From Halichoerus grypus (Eukaryota > Chordata > Mammalia > Carnivora > Phocidae), in assembly GCF_964656455.1 (NCBI RefSeq), contig NC_135720.1, forward strand, positions 53,842,598-53,906,597: 64,000 bases of DNA. The letters are read 5' to 3'. The notes beneath the pieces were generated by a model. That model was given only the letters and a program-made list of their open reading frames with translations, did no database searches and was not told the origin of the DNA. Every line of letters begins with the position of its first letter. Position 1 is the first letter of the stretch. Positions 12,651 to 24,194 of the stretch are shown piece after piece. The position numbers and the translations under genes were made by a program.

Positions 12651-13752
12651 TTCCAGAAGTTGGAAATTGAATTTATATAAAGCAAGTTACCTATTGGCGA
12701 ATTGATTTAACTTTCCTTAGTCTCATGCTTGTCTAGAAGTTTCTCAAAGAAGTAAAAGTTATGAGGTGTAAGGAAGAACATATGAAAGAAAACTGGAGAG
12801 GGCCACAGCTCTCTATATGCTTGTTTATAACTCACTCTTGGTAGTGACCCCCCCCCCCAAGAAAATGAAAATATGTTTTAAAATTATTGACATTGTTAAC
12901 TAGGAAGGTATAAATTCAGCCTAAATAAAGTAAATCATTGCTTGTCCATCATAGTGTTGTCTTTCATTTGGATGACCCAAGTTCTGACCATGGATAGAGT
13001 TGAATTGACAAGCACCTTACGTATCTAGAGACCCAAAGTAGCCTGCTTGTAATTAAACAAAGTTGACCTCCCAGTCTATAGTGTGGTAATGTATAGACCA
13101 TATTCCAGTCAGCCAAAGGTGAACCAACAAATGCATTAGTCCTGCTATATTTATCCCCCGTTTGCTGCAAACTAGATAGGAATTGCTCATTTGCTAAGAA
13201 AACAATATACAAGATTTGATATTGAGTGATAGTAACTTTTATTGGCAATCTTTCTAGGGTGTGTTTATTTTTTATAGGCTGGATAACTTTTTCAATTTTC
13301 AGAAACTTGGTTTATGTGGGTCATGCCAAAGAATGACAGTCTCACTTTTTATTTATCATACTATTGATATTTAGGTCTGAGGTAAGTTGGGTTTCCTGTT
13401 AGATGTGCTAACATTGTTGAAATAGAAGTGTAGAATCTTGGGGTATGATAGGAAAAAATCAACCATGATGGTATTTGTAGTCAATCCCATTCATAGTCAG
13501 TGGGATGGAATCAAGTCAAAATACTTATCTGTCTCTCTTGAGTTCTATCATCCTCCTAAGTGTTTTCTAAATTTATCCCCTTCCTGGTCTGAGAGTATTA
13601 AAAATTACCCATTGGAGTCTTGAAAATGAGAGAAGCATGCCTCTTTTTAGATAATTTGAGATTGAATGACACTTTGTAATTATAAAAATTCATTTACCAT
13701 ATAGCTTTATTTGACAAAAGAATCCTTTAAATTCTCTCAAGTGCGAATTACA
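12651..13752. other. Intergenic sequence just downstream of ATG5
   Basis: AT-rich. Contains a C10 run at 12849-12858. Frames of up to 94 codons occur on the - strand but lack any recognisable motif. I see nothing else in it. Confidence 0.6.
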
Positions 13753-13765
13753 AGTTTGATTCTTT

Positions 13766-13971
13766 TTTTTTTTTAAGAGTTATTTATTTATTAAAGACAA
13801 TGTGTGTGTGCATGCAGCAGAAGAGAAGGGTAGAGGGAGAAAGAAACTTAAGCAGACCCCCTGTTGAGCGCTGATCCCAATGCAGGGCTCCATCTCATGA
13901 CCCTGAGATCATTAACTGAGCTGAAACCAGGAGACAGATGCTTAACTGACTGCGCCACCCAGGCTCCCCAC
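13766..13971 (-). mobile_element. Carnivore SINE, antisense, diverged
   Basis: Reverse SINEC with a TG-rich insertion (tgtgtgtgtgcatgcag) and gcgccacccaggctcccc. Perfect 13-bp duplication agtttgattcttt at 13753-13765 and 13972-13984. Confidence 0.95.
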
Positions 13972-14315
13972 AGTTTGATTCTTTATACTTACTAGCAAAA
14001 GTAATACTACTGTGGAATCTAATAAGCATAGTAATCATAGAGTGTAAAAGGACTCAATTTTTAGATCCTTTAAATGCGCTCATTAAGTGTTTAGGTTTTT
14101 AAATACTTAACTATTCTTGTTAACTGAGAGTATGTTAGAATGATCCACAGAGATAAAGACAAATCTGAAGATTTAGGAATGTCAGTATGCTTTGATATAA
14201 CCATTGGTTCTTTTGAAAGTGGTGAATTTGGCTTTCCCTCTGTAGCGTCCCCACCCCCACTTCACAGGGATAAATAAAACACAACCAGGCTGTTTCCTCT
14301 GTTTTCCCTGGTTCT

Positions 14316-14365
14316 TAACAGAGTGTCTAGCACATAGTTGGTGCTTTGCAAATGTATATAAAAGA
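14316..14365 (+). repeat. MIR/L2-type 3' terminal fragment, sense
   Basis: Contains agagtgtctagcacatagtt then ggtgctttgcaaatgtat. Too short to assign to one family. Confidence 0.5.
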
Positions 14366-14989
14366 AGAAAAAATTAACTCAGGATTATTTAATGACACTT
14401 TAAAATCAGTGTTGTATTTTTCTGCTAAAAATACCCACTATAAAAATAGGAAGAACCTAGTCGTTCAGAAATCAACATACAAAGTACAGTTGGTATGGGT
14501 TTGCATTACTGTGAAGACTTGCTGACTCAAACCAGCTACTTTCAGCAGGAACCACTGTGGATCAGATCCTTGCGTCAGTCCACATTCATTTTAGTTGCAG
14601 AGTAGACCACAGTACATAGCTTTTGTTTCTACATCACTCTAATTTAAGCAGCCCCTAAAGCTGGAGCTATTCTCATCAAGCATCTGGACGTATTTATTAA
14701 TTTTGACCTTTTCATAGATGAGTGGTTTGTGTCTTGCTCTTGCCTCCAGCCTTTACTTCTGAAAATGTAATACATTTTTAGCAAGGAAAATGTTAGACCT
14801 GTGAGCAAGGTAGACTGTTAGAACCCTGTTCATGAAAAGCTTTAAGAGAAATACATAGCTTTCAATCTTTTAAATTGAGTGAAAGAAGAGGTCTACCTGC
14901 TTTAGCATTTACTTAGAAAATGCTGTCTTTTTTTTTTTCATAACATTTACTGTGGTTTATAATAAATAACCTGTGTGGAATTTGTTTCT

Positions 14990-15105
14990 CACACTTGAGC
15001 ATGAACTCCATAAGAACAGAGACCAGGTCTGTTTGGCCCAGTATTGTATTCCCAAGACCCAGCACTGTACCTGAAACAATGGACTGTACTAAATACTTGT
15101 TGAGG
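14990..15105 (+). repeat. L2 3' end, sense
   Basis: gagcatgaactccataagaa, agaccaggtctgtttggccc, gacccagcactgtacctgaa and aaatacttgttgagg follow the L2 3' UTR order. Confidence 0.8.
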
Positions 15106-16696
15106 AAAAACCTGTATGACATATCTCACTTTTAGAGTCCAAAACACATTGCCATGTTAAAGGCAGTGAGAAGTTGTAAGGTTATGAGAGCTATTTGATC
15201 CAGCATCTCCCAAACTTTTTTCACTATAGGAATCCCCCCCCCCCCCGGCCCAGTACCACATCATATTGAAAACTAGTTTGAAAATGCTACTTGAATCATT
15301 AGGTCGTAATGACCTAGAGTTTATAGCAGAAGGCTTATTCCTCCTTTTCTGACAACTCTGTTTGAAAGAAGCTCTCAAGCTTCCGACTCCACAAACAAAA
15401 TGTCGCTGGACTATTCATTCCTTCCTCTAGATATGCCCCCATTTTGTCAGTGTTGCTCTTAAAATTTAGTCAGCAAGCATATAGTAAGTATCTAATACAT
15501 GTCAAAGTGTGTGCAGAGAGAGGATGCGATAGTTTAGGATTTATAATGCCAGTACAGGGTAGGCGGTCAGCTGCTCATCAGTGCTGTAATTTGGCAGCGC
15601 ACATTCAAAGTTAGATTTAGTAAAATGGCCGAGAACTGTAAAGTTCTCTACAAAATGTTCAAATATAAAAACTAAGCTAAGTGGTCAATGGATTGGAGAA
15701 GACTCACTTCTCAGTCCTTAGGTATGAGTTAAGTAGAAATCAGAGGTGAATAATTTCTCTCAAGGAACCACCATAGAGCTAGCCAAAAGAGCTATGGAGC
15801 TGAAATGTGGCACTCTAGGAACATAATCACTAACAGCCCCAAAGGGAATGCCTAAGGCCAAGCAGAGAAGGCTGGCTTCGTGGGTATGTGGCCCTGGCGG
15901 ATGGCAGGCACTTCTGATTTCTAGGGGGATACTGTACTTGTGTGGGATGGGATAACTGTCTTTTTGTGTTGTCTAGGGGACATTTTCCAAATAAGTTATG
16001 TTGCTGAAAGCTTACATCCATTAACTTAGCTGTTGATATTTTTGTTACTCAGAATTGTTGATTTTTAGCTTTCTTTTCCAGAGACAGTAACTCAGTGACC
16101 TATTAACTGTATCTGATCCATTTTGTGCAGGCCTAGAGAAGAATTTCATCCCCTGACTGCTGGCCTTTTTCTGGGTATGCCATCTCAACCACACCTCCCT
16201 TAAGAATTTGGTCATTCCTAGTGCCCGTATTTCTATAGCTCCTTTTGTCATGGTTCTGAAATGAATTATAATTTTAATATGAAATATCAATTTATCCTGA
16301 TATCTCTGATCTGTGATGATGCTAAGATTCAGGTGTGACAGAGAAAGACCTCTGAAGGTATCAACTGGAGCCAACTTTAGATGAGGAAAAGCCAAGTTGG
16401 GTGTGTGTGTACACACATACATACAAAGATCATGTGGAGCAAATCAAATAAAAATTAAGTTACTTTTGGACTGTACCATGCTTTAGCATTAGAGTAAAAA
16501 AAAAAAATAGAAATGTCAGATAAGTTGTGATTAGTAATAATCCAACCCAGATGTATGGTAGACATATTTCGTTATAGGCAGACCAAAGCCCACACGTTAG
16601 TTTTTAAGAAGAATATTTAGGACATCTCATTAAAACCAGTTATTAATTGCTAATTCTGTATTAGTGTAATCTCCCAGATTTTATAGAATTCCACAC
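15106..16696. other. Intergenic stretch without recognised genes
   Basis: Contains a C13 run at 15234-15246. A 125-codon frame on the - strand (16045-16422) has no recognisable motif. No repeat family was identified with confidence. Confidence 0.5.
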
Positions 16697-16697
16697 A

Positions 16698-16870
16698 ATT
16701 CATTCATCTATTTAACATTTATTGAGCAATAAATCATGGATGTTCTGGGAGGAATCAAACACAGTGTCTGACCTTAAGGAACCTCTATAAGAGAAGAGAA
16801 GACAAAAATAACAATAGAACCTAACAGTTGGAAATTGCAATGAGAAAGGTACAAATAAAGCACTATGAGA
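16698..16870 (-). repeat. L2 3' region, antisense
   Basis: ttcattcatctatttaacat and ttattgagcaa, then cagtgtctgaccttaaggaa and the GA-rich interior, as in antisense L2. Confidence 0.65.
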
Positions 16871-16919
16871 AAATAGAGCTGAGAAAACTGATTTACTTGA
16901 AGCTAACTAGATGCTATCT

Positions 16920-17795
16920 TGCATGACCTCTCAGAAGCTTTTGGCAGTTGTTGATTACATCTTCATTCTTGAAACACTTTCTTCATTGGACACCACACCC
17001 TCCTGGTTTTCCTCCTACCTCAGCCCCTTTCTCGGTTTCTTTTGATGATTCTTCCTGACCCCTAAGTGTTGAAATGTCTTAGGGCTCAGGCTTTGGTCCT
17101 CTTTTCTAGCTACAGTCAATACATGAGCTCATCCCATGGTTTTGACACCATCCATATGTTCTCTCCGATATTAACTTCCATGAGCTCCAGACTTAACACC
17201 CAACCACCTGTTTGACACCCATTTTAGATGTCTCATAGACAATTCAAATTTTATTTGGTCAAAGCAGAACTTCTGACTTTCCCCTCAACCCTACTCTTCC
17301 TCTCTTTCCCATCTTAATAAACACTACCCAGCCCCAAAGCCTATATTTTTACTTCCTCTCTCCTCTTCACATACGTATCTATCAGCAAGTCCTAATGAGC
17401 CTACCTTAAAATATACCCTGAATATATTTACTTCTTACCACTTCCACCATTGCCACCTAAGTCTAAGTACCCACCTCACTTGGACTACTGCAGAGCCTCC
17501 CGTCTGGTCTCATTGCTTCCATTCTTGCTCTTTTTCAGTCTTCAAAATAAAGTGACCTCAAAACATGAGTGACATCATGGCCATTCCTTGATCAGAATGT
17601 CCCAGGGTCTTTCTGTGACACACAAAATAGATCTAAAATCCTTACCAAATTCTGCTTGATCTGGTCCCTGCTTCTGACCTCATCGCTCAGGCTTTGCTAC
17701 TTTATTATGTCTACACCGGCCTCCTTGCTCATCTTGTCCTTTGAATATGGCAAGTTCATTCCTCTAGGGCCTCCACATATATATGGCTATGTAGT
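16920..17795 (+). repeat. L2 LINE, sense, 3' part of the reverse-transcriptase region into 3' UTR
   Basis: Contains a remnant of the RT segment (tgttgaaatgtcttagggct then caggctttggtcctctt, equivalent to the V-P-Q-G-S-V-L-G-P block). It is followed by a YADD-box remnant near 17145-17170, then ggactactgcagagcctccc, then the block ending in the 3' UTR word ctctagggcctcc. Many stops and indels: a dead, very old copy. It continues at 18020 after a MIR insertion. Confidence 0.75.
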
Positions 17796-17799
17796 TAAC

Positions 17800-17998
17800 A
17801 GTTATTGAATGTTTACAGTGTCCCAGGGACTGTTTCAAGCATTAGCTCATTTAATTTCAAAGCTCTAGGAGATAGTCTGATAGTATCCCCATGGAGAAAC
17901 TGAGACATGGGATAATTTAAGTAACTTTACTAACATTATGAGGTGAGTGATAGAGCCAGGATTTAAACCCAGGCAGAATGGGCCCAGGGTCCATTTCC
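17800..17998 (-). repeat. MIR, antisense, inserted in L2
   Basis: ttattgaatgtttacagtgt, atggagaaactgagacatgg and atagagccaggatttaaacc in antisense MIR order. It interrupts a sense L2. Confidence 0.75.
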
Positions 17999-18019
17999 TA
18001 CAGGAGCCTTGGCTTGCTT

Positions 18020-18112
18020 TTGGTCTCACAACAGAATGTAAGCTTCATACCTCTAACAGTGCCTGACCTATCACAAGGCCTTATTAAATATGAATTGAAT
18101 GCGTAAGTTTCT
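18020..18112 (+). repeat. L2 3' end, sense (continuation)
   Basis: gaatgtaagcttcatacctc, acagtgcctgacctatcac and attaaatatgaattgaatg form the L2 terminus that completes the copy begun at 16920. Confidence 0.65.
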
Positions 18113-18119
18113 ATAACAT

Positions 18120-18775
18120 CTATCTGAGTAGGTTATGAAAAGCTTCACTGAAGAAGGCTTTTGACCTGGAGCTTAAAGAAAGGGAAATTCTTTAAGAAAT
18201 TGGAAAGAGGAATGCCTGTGTGGCTCAGTCAGTTAAGCATCTGACTCTTGATTTCGGCTCAGGTCTCGATCTGAGGGTTGTGGGATCAAGCCCTGCCTCA
18301 GGCTCTGCGCTCATCAGGGAGTCTGCTTGAGATTCTCTCTCTCCCTCTGCCCTTTCCCCCTGTGCTAATGTGTTTGTGCGTGCTCTCTCTCTCTCTACAG
18401 TAAAAAAAAAAAGAAAAAGAAAAAGAAATTGGGAAGAGAGGGAAAGAAAATGAGTGACAGTGAGCCAGGTAGAGCCGCATGATAAAAGCTAAAATGGCCA
18501 ATAAGGCTGGAACCTGTCACTTGCAGGAAAGAGGGAAAGATAAGACAGGAAAGATATGTTCTGCTCTGACAAGATTATAGAAAGTCTTGTATACCATGCT
18601 AAGGAGATGAGATTGTTTTTGGTGTGCAGTAAGAGCCACTGAATATTTTCAGTAGAGCATATGTTCAGAACAACCTTTTGAGGTGATGATGCTGGTGACA
18701 GTGTGTAGGGAGGTTTAGAACAGGCTGAGTCTGGGGACCCATGAGAGAAAGCTGCCATGATCAAGTCATTAACAT
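18120..18775 (-). repeat. L2, antisense, split by a SINE
   Basis: tgaagaaggcttttgacctg, then after the SINE agtgagccaggtagagcc, gtcttgtataccatgctaag and the GA-rich interior follow antisense L2 order. It abuts sense L2 on both sides. Confidence 0.6.
18210..18422 (+). mobile_element. Carnivore SINE, sense, older copy
   Basis: Head atgcctgtgtggctcagtca, box-B-like segment gggatcaagccc, CT-rich tail and A-rich end. Duplication aagaaattggaaagag at 18194-18209 and aagaaattgggaagag at 18423-18438 (one mismatch). Confidence 0.93.
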
Positions 18776-18784
18776 GTCTTGACT

Positions 18785-18891
18785 ATCACAGTAGCCTCAG
18801 AAATGGAGTTCCTACATCCACTCTTGCCCCTGCAATTCCTTTCTTCATCTGGTAGCTAGAAAGATCATTGAAAACTTTAGCTCTGGTCCTG
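18785..18891 (+). repeat. L2, sense, 5' piece of a copy broken by an LTR
   Basis: cagtagcctcagaaatgg, ccactcttgcccctgcaat and agatcattgaaaactttagc match the L2 segment that normally precedes the one found at 19891 onward. Confidence 0.65.
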
Positions 18892-19890
18892 TGGTATTGT
18901 GATTTATAATAAGAAATATATGCTTGGTCTTCCCATTTCTGGCACAGAGCTCCTAAAACCCTTGGAATTTCCTAAGTGATGACAGCCATAAAGGTGTCTT
19001 TTGTTTGTTGTTGTTGTTGTTGTTGTTAAATTTTATTTATTTATTTGACAGAGACACAGCGAGAGAGGGAACACAAGCAGGGGGAGTGGAAGAGGGAGAA
19101 GCAGGCTCCCCGCCGAGCAGGGAGCCCGACGTGGGGCTCAATCCCAGGACACTGGGATCATGACCTGAGCCGAAGGCAGACGCTTAACGACTGAGCCACC
19201 CAGGCACCCCAAAGGTGTCTTTTGTTATATGAGGCAACCACACCTAAGGATGGGGGTTGGTTGTCAAGAGAACCAACCATGTGATTTGAGGGTTGGAACT
19301 TTCAGCCCTACCTCCCTTAACTTCCAGGGAGGAGAGGGGCTGGAGATTGAATCAATTGCCAATAGCCAAAGGCTTAGTCAGGCCTATGTAATAAAGCCTC
19401 CATAAAAATACAAAAGGAGATTCGGAGAGCTTCTGGGTTGGTAAACACATGGAGATTGGGGGTGAGAGGCACCCCTTCCCATACACCTTGCCCTATGCAT
19501 CTCTTCCATCTGTCTATTCCTGAGTTCTAGTTTTTCAAAATAAACTGGTAATGTAGTTAGTAAAATTTCTCCCTGAGTTCTGTGAGCTGCTTTAGCAAAT
19601 TAATTGAACCCAGTGAGGAGGGGGTCATGGGAACCTCCCATCTACAGCTGGTTTGTCAGAAGAACAGGTGACAACCTGGGCTTATGACTGGCATCTGAAG
19701 TCGGGGTAGGGAGACAGTCTTGTGGGGATAAACCCTTAACCTGTGGAATATGACACGATCTGATGCAGTATAGATAGTGTCAGAATTGAGTGGACTTGTA
19801 CTGACATCCTGTTGGTGTCCAGAGAATTGCTTCTTGGTGGTGTGGGCAAAAAAACCCCACCCAACAGCACCACATTGGAATTGGTAACCA
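18892..19890 (+). mobile_element. Solo-type endogenous retroviral LTR, split by a SINE
   Basis: About 790 bases after removal of the SINE, beginning TG and ending CA, with a polyadenylation signal AATAAA at 19539-19544 and GTAAAATTTCTCCCTGAGTT downstream. No gag, pol or env segment adjoins it. It interrupts an L2 whose sequence resumes on the other side. I recognise this as a widespread mammalian LTR but cannot name the subfamily. No clean 4-6 bp target duplication was found, and the exact ends are approximate. Confidence 0.6.
19006..19210 (-). mobile_element. Carnivore SINE (SINEC), antisense, with (TTG)n tail
   Basis: Body has gggaacacaagcaggggga and gagccacccaggcacccc. Its tail is an expanded TTG repeat (CAA in SINE sense). 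Perfect 16-bp duplication aaaggtgtcttttgtt at 18990-19005 and 19211-19226. It lies inside the LTR, so it is younger than it. Confidence 0.97.
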
Positions 19891-20237
19891 GGACCATTTT
19901 AGGTCCATTTTCTCCTCTGCTTGAAATCTTTAAATGGTTTCCTATTGTCTTTAGGGTACTCCAGAATCCTTACCATGATGCTGTCTTTGCAAGATCTGGC
20001 TTCTCCTCACTAGATTAATTCCCAATACTCTTCTTCTTCATGAACCAACCATATTATACCTCTTTCAGATTCTGAAAAGCATGAAACTCTCTCTTATTAC
20101 AAACTCTTGCCTGAACTACTTCTTCTTCCTGTAATGTCTCCCCTCTCTTATCACCCTCATTTGCTTGCTAATTCCTACTCATCCTTTCTCTCAATTCCTA
20201 AGGACTTTCCTCTCCAATTGACCAATCTCTTCCTGGT
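19891..20237 (+). repeat. L2, sense, continuation after the LTR
   Basis: tgcttgaaatctttaaatgg, ccagaatccttaccatgatg and later ctgaactacttcttcttcct follow L2 3' UTR order and join logically to 18785-18891. Confidence 0.65.
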
Positions 20238-20612
20238 AGGGTTGCCAGATGTAGCAGATAAAAATACAAAATGCCTGGGATGCCTGGGTGGCTCAGTCGG
20301 TTAAGCGTCTTACTTTGGCTCGGGTCATGATCTCAGGGTCCTGGGATTGAGCCCCACGTTGCGCTCTGTGCGCAGCAGGGAGTCTGCCCCTCCCCCAACT
20401 CATGCTCTCTCTCTCTCTCTCTCTCTCAAATAAATAAAAATAAAATCTTCTAAAAAAAATACAAGATGCCCAGTTAAAATTGGATTTCAGATAAGTTATT
20501 TTTAGTATAAGTATATCCCATGCAATATTTGGGGCATAGTTATACTAAAAAGAATTTGTTGTTTATCTGAAATTCAACTTTAACTGGATGTCCTGTATTT
20601 TATCTGGTAACA
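20238..20612. mobile_element. Hairpin (MITE-like) DNA element split by a SINE
   Basis: With the SINE removed, the left half (gttgccagat ... taaaaatacaaaatgcc ... tttagtataagtatatccca) is mirrored by the right half (gcatagttatactaaa ... tgtcctgtattttatctggtaac). This gives one long imperfect inverted repeat of about 180 bases. Terminal words gttgccagat and atctggtaac mark the ends. I know this as a common palindromic mammalian element but do not assign a name. Confidence 0.75.
20276..20455 (+). mobile_element. Carnivore SINE (SINEC), sense, inside the hairpin element
   Basis: Head gatgcctgggtggctcagtc, (CT)n run at about 20406-20427, tail aaataaataaaaataaaatc. Duplication aaaatacaaaatgcc (20261-20275) against aaaatacaagatgcc (20456-20470), one mismatch. 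Confidence 0.95.
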
Positions 20613-20634
20613 CTATTCCCTAAACTTGGTTATA

Positions 20635-21084
20635 CAGTAGTCTCCCCTATCCACGGGGTATACATCCCAAGATCCCCAGTGGATGCCTGAAACTAGATAA
20701 GATAGTACCGAACCCTAAGTATACTATGTTTTTCCTATACATACATAGCTATAATAAAGTTTAATCTATAAATTAGGCACAGTAAGAGATTAACAGTAAT
20801 TATAATCAAATACAACAATTATAACAATATACTGTAATAACAAGTTATGTGAATGTGGTCTATCTCCCTCTCTCAAAATATCTTAATATACTGTACTCAA
20901 CCTTCTTGTGATGACGTGATGAGATGAAGTGAGGGGAACGATATAGGTATTGTGCCATAGTGTTAGGCTACTATTGACTTTCTGAGGCTAGGTCAGAAAG
21001 TAGATAATCTGCTTCTGGACCACAGCTGACCACAGGTAGCTGAAATCATGGAAAGTGAAACTGTGGATAAGGGATGGATTATTG
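20635..21084. mobile_element. Tigger/MER44-like DNA transposon, non-autonomous
   Basis: Left end cagtagtctcccctatcc is matched by the reverse complement of the right end (caataatccatcccttatcc), and TA duplications lie at 20633-20634 and 21085-21086. The interior (gatgcctgaaactagataag, aggcacagtaagagatta) matches my memory of the MER44/Tigger group. No transposase frame. Confidence 0.85.
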
Positions 21085-21099
21085 TACACTCCCCCCACC

Positions 21100-21275
21100 C
21101 CCAGCTCACTCTACTTTTCTTTGGTATTTATCTCACTTGTATTAATTGCTTCATATTGATGTTACCTGGTGGGCTGTAAGTTCCATGAGGACAGGAATGT
21201 GTCTGCTTTGTTTCCTAGGGCCTAGCACAGTATAATGGCATGTCATAGACTCTCCATAAATATTAAATGAATGAA
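21100..21275 (+). repeat. L2 3' end, sense
   Basis: ggctgtaagttccatgagga, caggaatgtgtctgctttgt, tagggcctagcacagtata and aaatattaaatgaatgaa are the L2 terminus. It probably closes the copy that began at 18785. Confidence 0.8.
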
Positions 21276-22007
21276 AACAATACAAGACTATTGGAGTTCT
21301 AAAGAGGTCAGCGCTGAAGACATGGGAATTTGCTGCATGGAAGTGACCTTTGAAGCAGGAGGAAATTCGGGGGAGAGAAAACACACAGCAAAGGTGTAGG
21401 GTTAGAAAGAGAAGAGATGACCTCGAGCTAAGCTGAGGGGAATGCCCACGCTCGGGTGGCAAAAGGAGGAAGAAGGCAGATGCTGGAGACAATGGTGCTA
21501 AAGAAAGAATTCATACACTATTGATGAATCTAGGGAAGTCACAGATACCAGGCCTATGGAGTTGGCAGTTAAATACTTGGGGCCTTGGGGAGAACTGATT
21601 CAGGTCTGGTTGCAGACTGCTCTTGAGAAATTTAGTGATGGGGAAAAAAAGATTGTAGCAGAGCTGTTAGCATGGTGGAGAGGAAATGTGTGCTTATGTG
21701 TATGTTTTATGCAAGAGGGAGACCTTTGTGTCATTGGTGAAAGGGAAGGAAGCAGTGGAAAAAGAGGGGATCATCCTGGTAGAAGGGCTAATAGATGGTC
21801 TAGGAAGGCGTGGAGGGGATGAATTCAGAAAAGAGGAAGGATGTTTTCAGAAGTAAGAGGAGGGTGGGAACAATGACTATTACAGTCTTTTCTGATTAAA
21901 TGTGACTCTCTCATCTCAAAAAAGTTATATTGTCTTCATTGCTTAAGATTATATAGCGTTCACTGAAGGATATAACCTGAATTTGGACATAAGTTAAGGT
22001 TTCTTAG
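21276..22007. other. GA-rich intergenic stretch, no gene recognised
   Basis: Purine-rich, diverged sequence that may be a further antisense L2 relic. Frames of 113 codons (-, 21151-21492) and 88 codons (+, 21556-21822) overlap repeats or low-complexity sequence and show no motif. Confidence 0.45.
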
Positions 22008-22160
22008 TCCAGAGCTTCTCAAACTTTAACAGGATAGTGATCACCACCTGACTCTTGTTTAAATGCAGATTGTGATGAGTAGGTAGGCCAGCACCTGAGC
22101 TTCTGCATTTCCAGCAAACACCCAGGGAGTGCTCTTGCTACTGTTCTTAGATCGGCCATC
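22008..22160 (+). mobile_element. MER5A-like hAT-Charlie element
   Basis: cagagcttctcaaactttaa at the start, gtttaaatgcagattgtgat in the middle and the cagcacctgagcttctgcat segment match MER5A order. Confidence 0.7.
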
Positions 22161-22949
22161 CTTGCTCTGTGAAGCTTTTTTTTTTTTTTTAATGGCAGCT
22201 GAATGTAAATGTTTTACATTTGGCTTAACCTAGTAGTGAAATCTATGCAAGAGAAATTGAATATCCTTTCTCCTGAAGTTAGCTGAACTGTGATTGAAAT
22301 ATATCTTCTCATAAATACTCTCTAGTTTTAAATAACTCAGTTTGCTTATGTGTATCTCAAGCATTAATTCCCTCAGAACTAAGAAAGGAGTTGGAATTTG
22401 AAACCGTATTGCTTTGGAATGTGAGAAAACAGAAAATTGCTTAAAAGCAGAAAGTGATCTTAGTGAAATATTTATCCATAGTAAATTATTGATCAGTTAT
22501 TTATTAGAGGGATCTATTGTTCATTCATTCAAAGGGAAATCTCCTACAGATGTATTAGTATGATTAATTATTAATGGTTGAGATGATTTTTAAATGCTTA
22601 CATTTAACAGAGTAATGCTTTTTAACAGAAAACCACAATATAATACAAGTGTGCTATTTACAAAATAACTGTAGGATTTATTTTTATAATTAATTCCTAC
22701 GTTAGAATAAATGAACTATGAGGAACACCGCCTTTTTTCAATCCATTCGTGTACTTCTACCACTTCGTGGAAAGCCTTATTTGAAGAGGATGTTAAAAGC
22801 TAGGACTTGTGAGGCAGAATAGCCTCCTGCCCATCACTGGACATGTGATGACAGGTCCTGCAGAAAGCAAAAGGCTCAGAGATAATTCAAGCATAAATCA
22901 GAAAAAGAAATTACTGTAACCTGTAGCCAAAACTCAAATTTTTCTTCCT
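22161..22949. other. AT-rich intergenic stretch
   Basis: T15 run near 22176. I recognise no gene, RNA or repeat family here. Confidence 0.5.
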
Positions 22950-23300
22950 CTGGAATCCTTTTTTAAAGTTCATTTTTAGTTTCGAATACAATGTACATGT
23001 ACACAATTCAAAAAGTTCCAAGAATGTCCAGTGAAAGTCTCTCTCCTTCCTCCTGTGTCTCCTTCACAGAACTCCCCCCTGTTCACCAGTTTCTTGTGAG
23101 ACATTTATAACACCTGTGTGTGATATACACACCCCCCACATATATAGGGTGACATGCTATACTCACTGTTCTGTAATTCCTATTTTTACTTTATATATTG
23201 TTTTATACAAATACCCAGTTTGCTCTCTTCTTATTAATAGGTACATAATTGGGTATGATTTTCCATAATTTTCCCCAAATGTGAATTTTCTCATAAACAA
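22950..23300 (+). repeat. Possible ancient L1 3' segment
   Basis: acacaattcaaaaagttcc, agtgaaagtctctctccttc, ctgttcaccagtttcttgtg and atatatagggtgacatgc resemble a mammalian L1M 3' region. Family assignment is from memory and uncertain. Confidence 0.4.
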
Positions 23301-23814
23301 GGTTATATGCAAATAAATATATTGAGCATTTAGGACCATTAAGGAGGAATGTCAGTAGATGCTTACAGGAAAATCCAATATCCCTCTAAACTATCTCTTC
23401 ACACTCCCTGAGACCATATTGAAAGCTTGAAGCCCCTGCTAACTCTAGCCATTCCTACAGTGCTATGAGCCCCTGCTGGGTGTAACAAGACACCAGACCA
23501 GGGTAAGGAGAAGATGACATTTGCTCCTGCTTGTCAGCAGACCTACCAGTTGATTCCATCAAGACATGCTTCAAGGAACTAAGCTTATATCCTGGCCCTT
23601 CGGTGCTTGCAGATGACATTAGGACCATTCAAACCAAAGCTAACATCTGCATGTTTTCCAGAGGACCTCTGATGATGCAAACACAATCATCACCATGTAC
23701 AAAAATGCAAATCCAGTAGGCACCTGGGAGACCTGACTTGACAACAGTGGTTCTAGGGTTCAACTGGAGTTCCAGCATGACCTTCCTTGTCCATGGATCC
23801 AGTCACTCACCCAT
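23301..23814. other. Intergenic stretch, nothing recognised
   Basis: No coding, RNA or clear repeat signature; short open frames only. Confidence 0.5.
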
Positions 23815-23925
23815 CACACACTTTTGAACATTCATTATGTTCCAGGCACAGTTCAAGGTGCTGGGACATAATGATGGGAAGGCAGACAAGGTTCCTGCCT
23901 TCAAGGAACTTATGTTTCAGGGGGG
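23815..23925 (-). repeat. L2 3' end, antisense
   Basis: attcattatgttccaggcac, aaggtgctgggacataatga and ttcctgccttcaaggaactt. A C11 run follows at about 23971-23981. Confidence 0.7.
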
Positions 23926-24194
23926 CATATCTGAGTCCACCAAGCCTGGCCTCACGTTCTCTCATAACCGCCCCCCCCCCCACACCCCTCTTTCCTCTGT
24001 AGTCAGCCTGTAAACCTGAATGCTTTGCTCATGGTCTTCACGTCTATATTCATCTACTCATCTTCCAAGGGTTTTAAGTGTCTTCCTTGTGTCCAGCAGG
24101 ATTTGAAGTGCTTTGTGAGTACTCCATAAAACCAACTGAATGGAGGCCCTGCTCTTGGCATTAAGCCTAAACTTTTATTTAAGTAAACCTTGAA

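Noticed and set aside
16920..17795. Possible live L2 reverse transcriptase
   Set aside because: Only degraded RT words remain, with many stops and indels and a MIR inserted; no functional frame.
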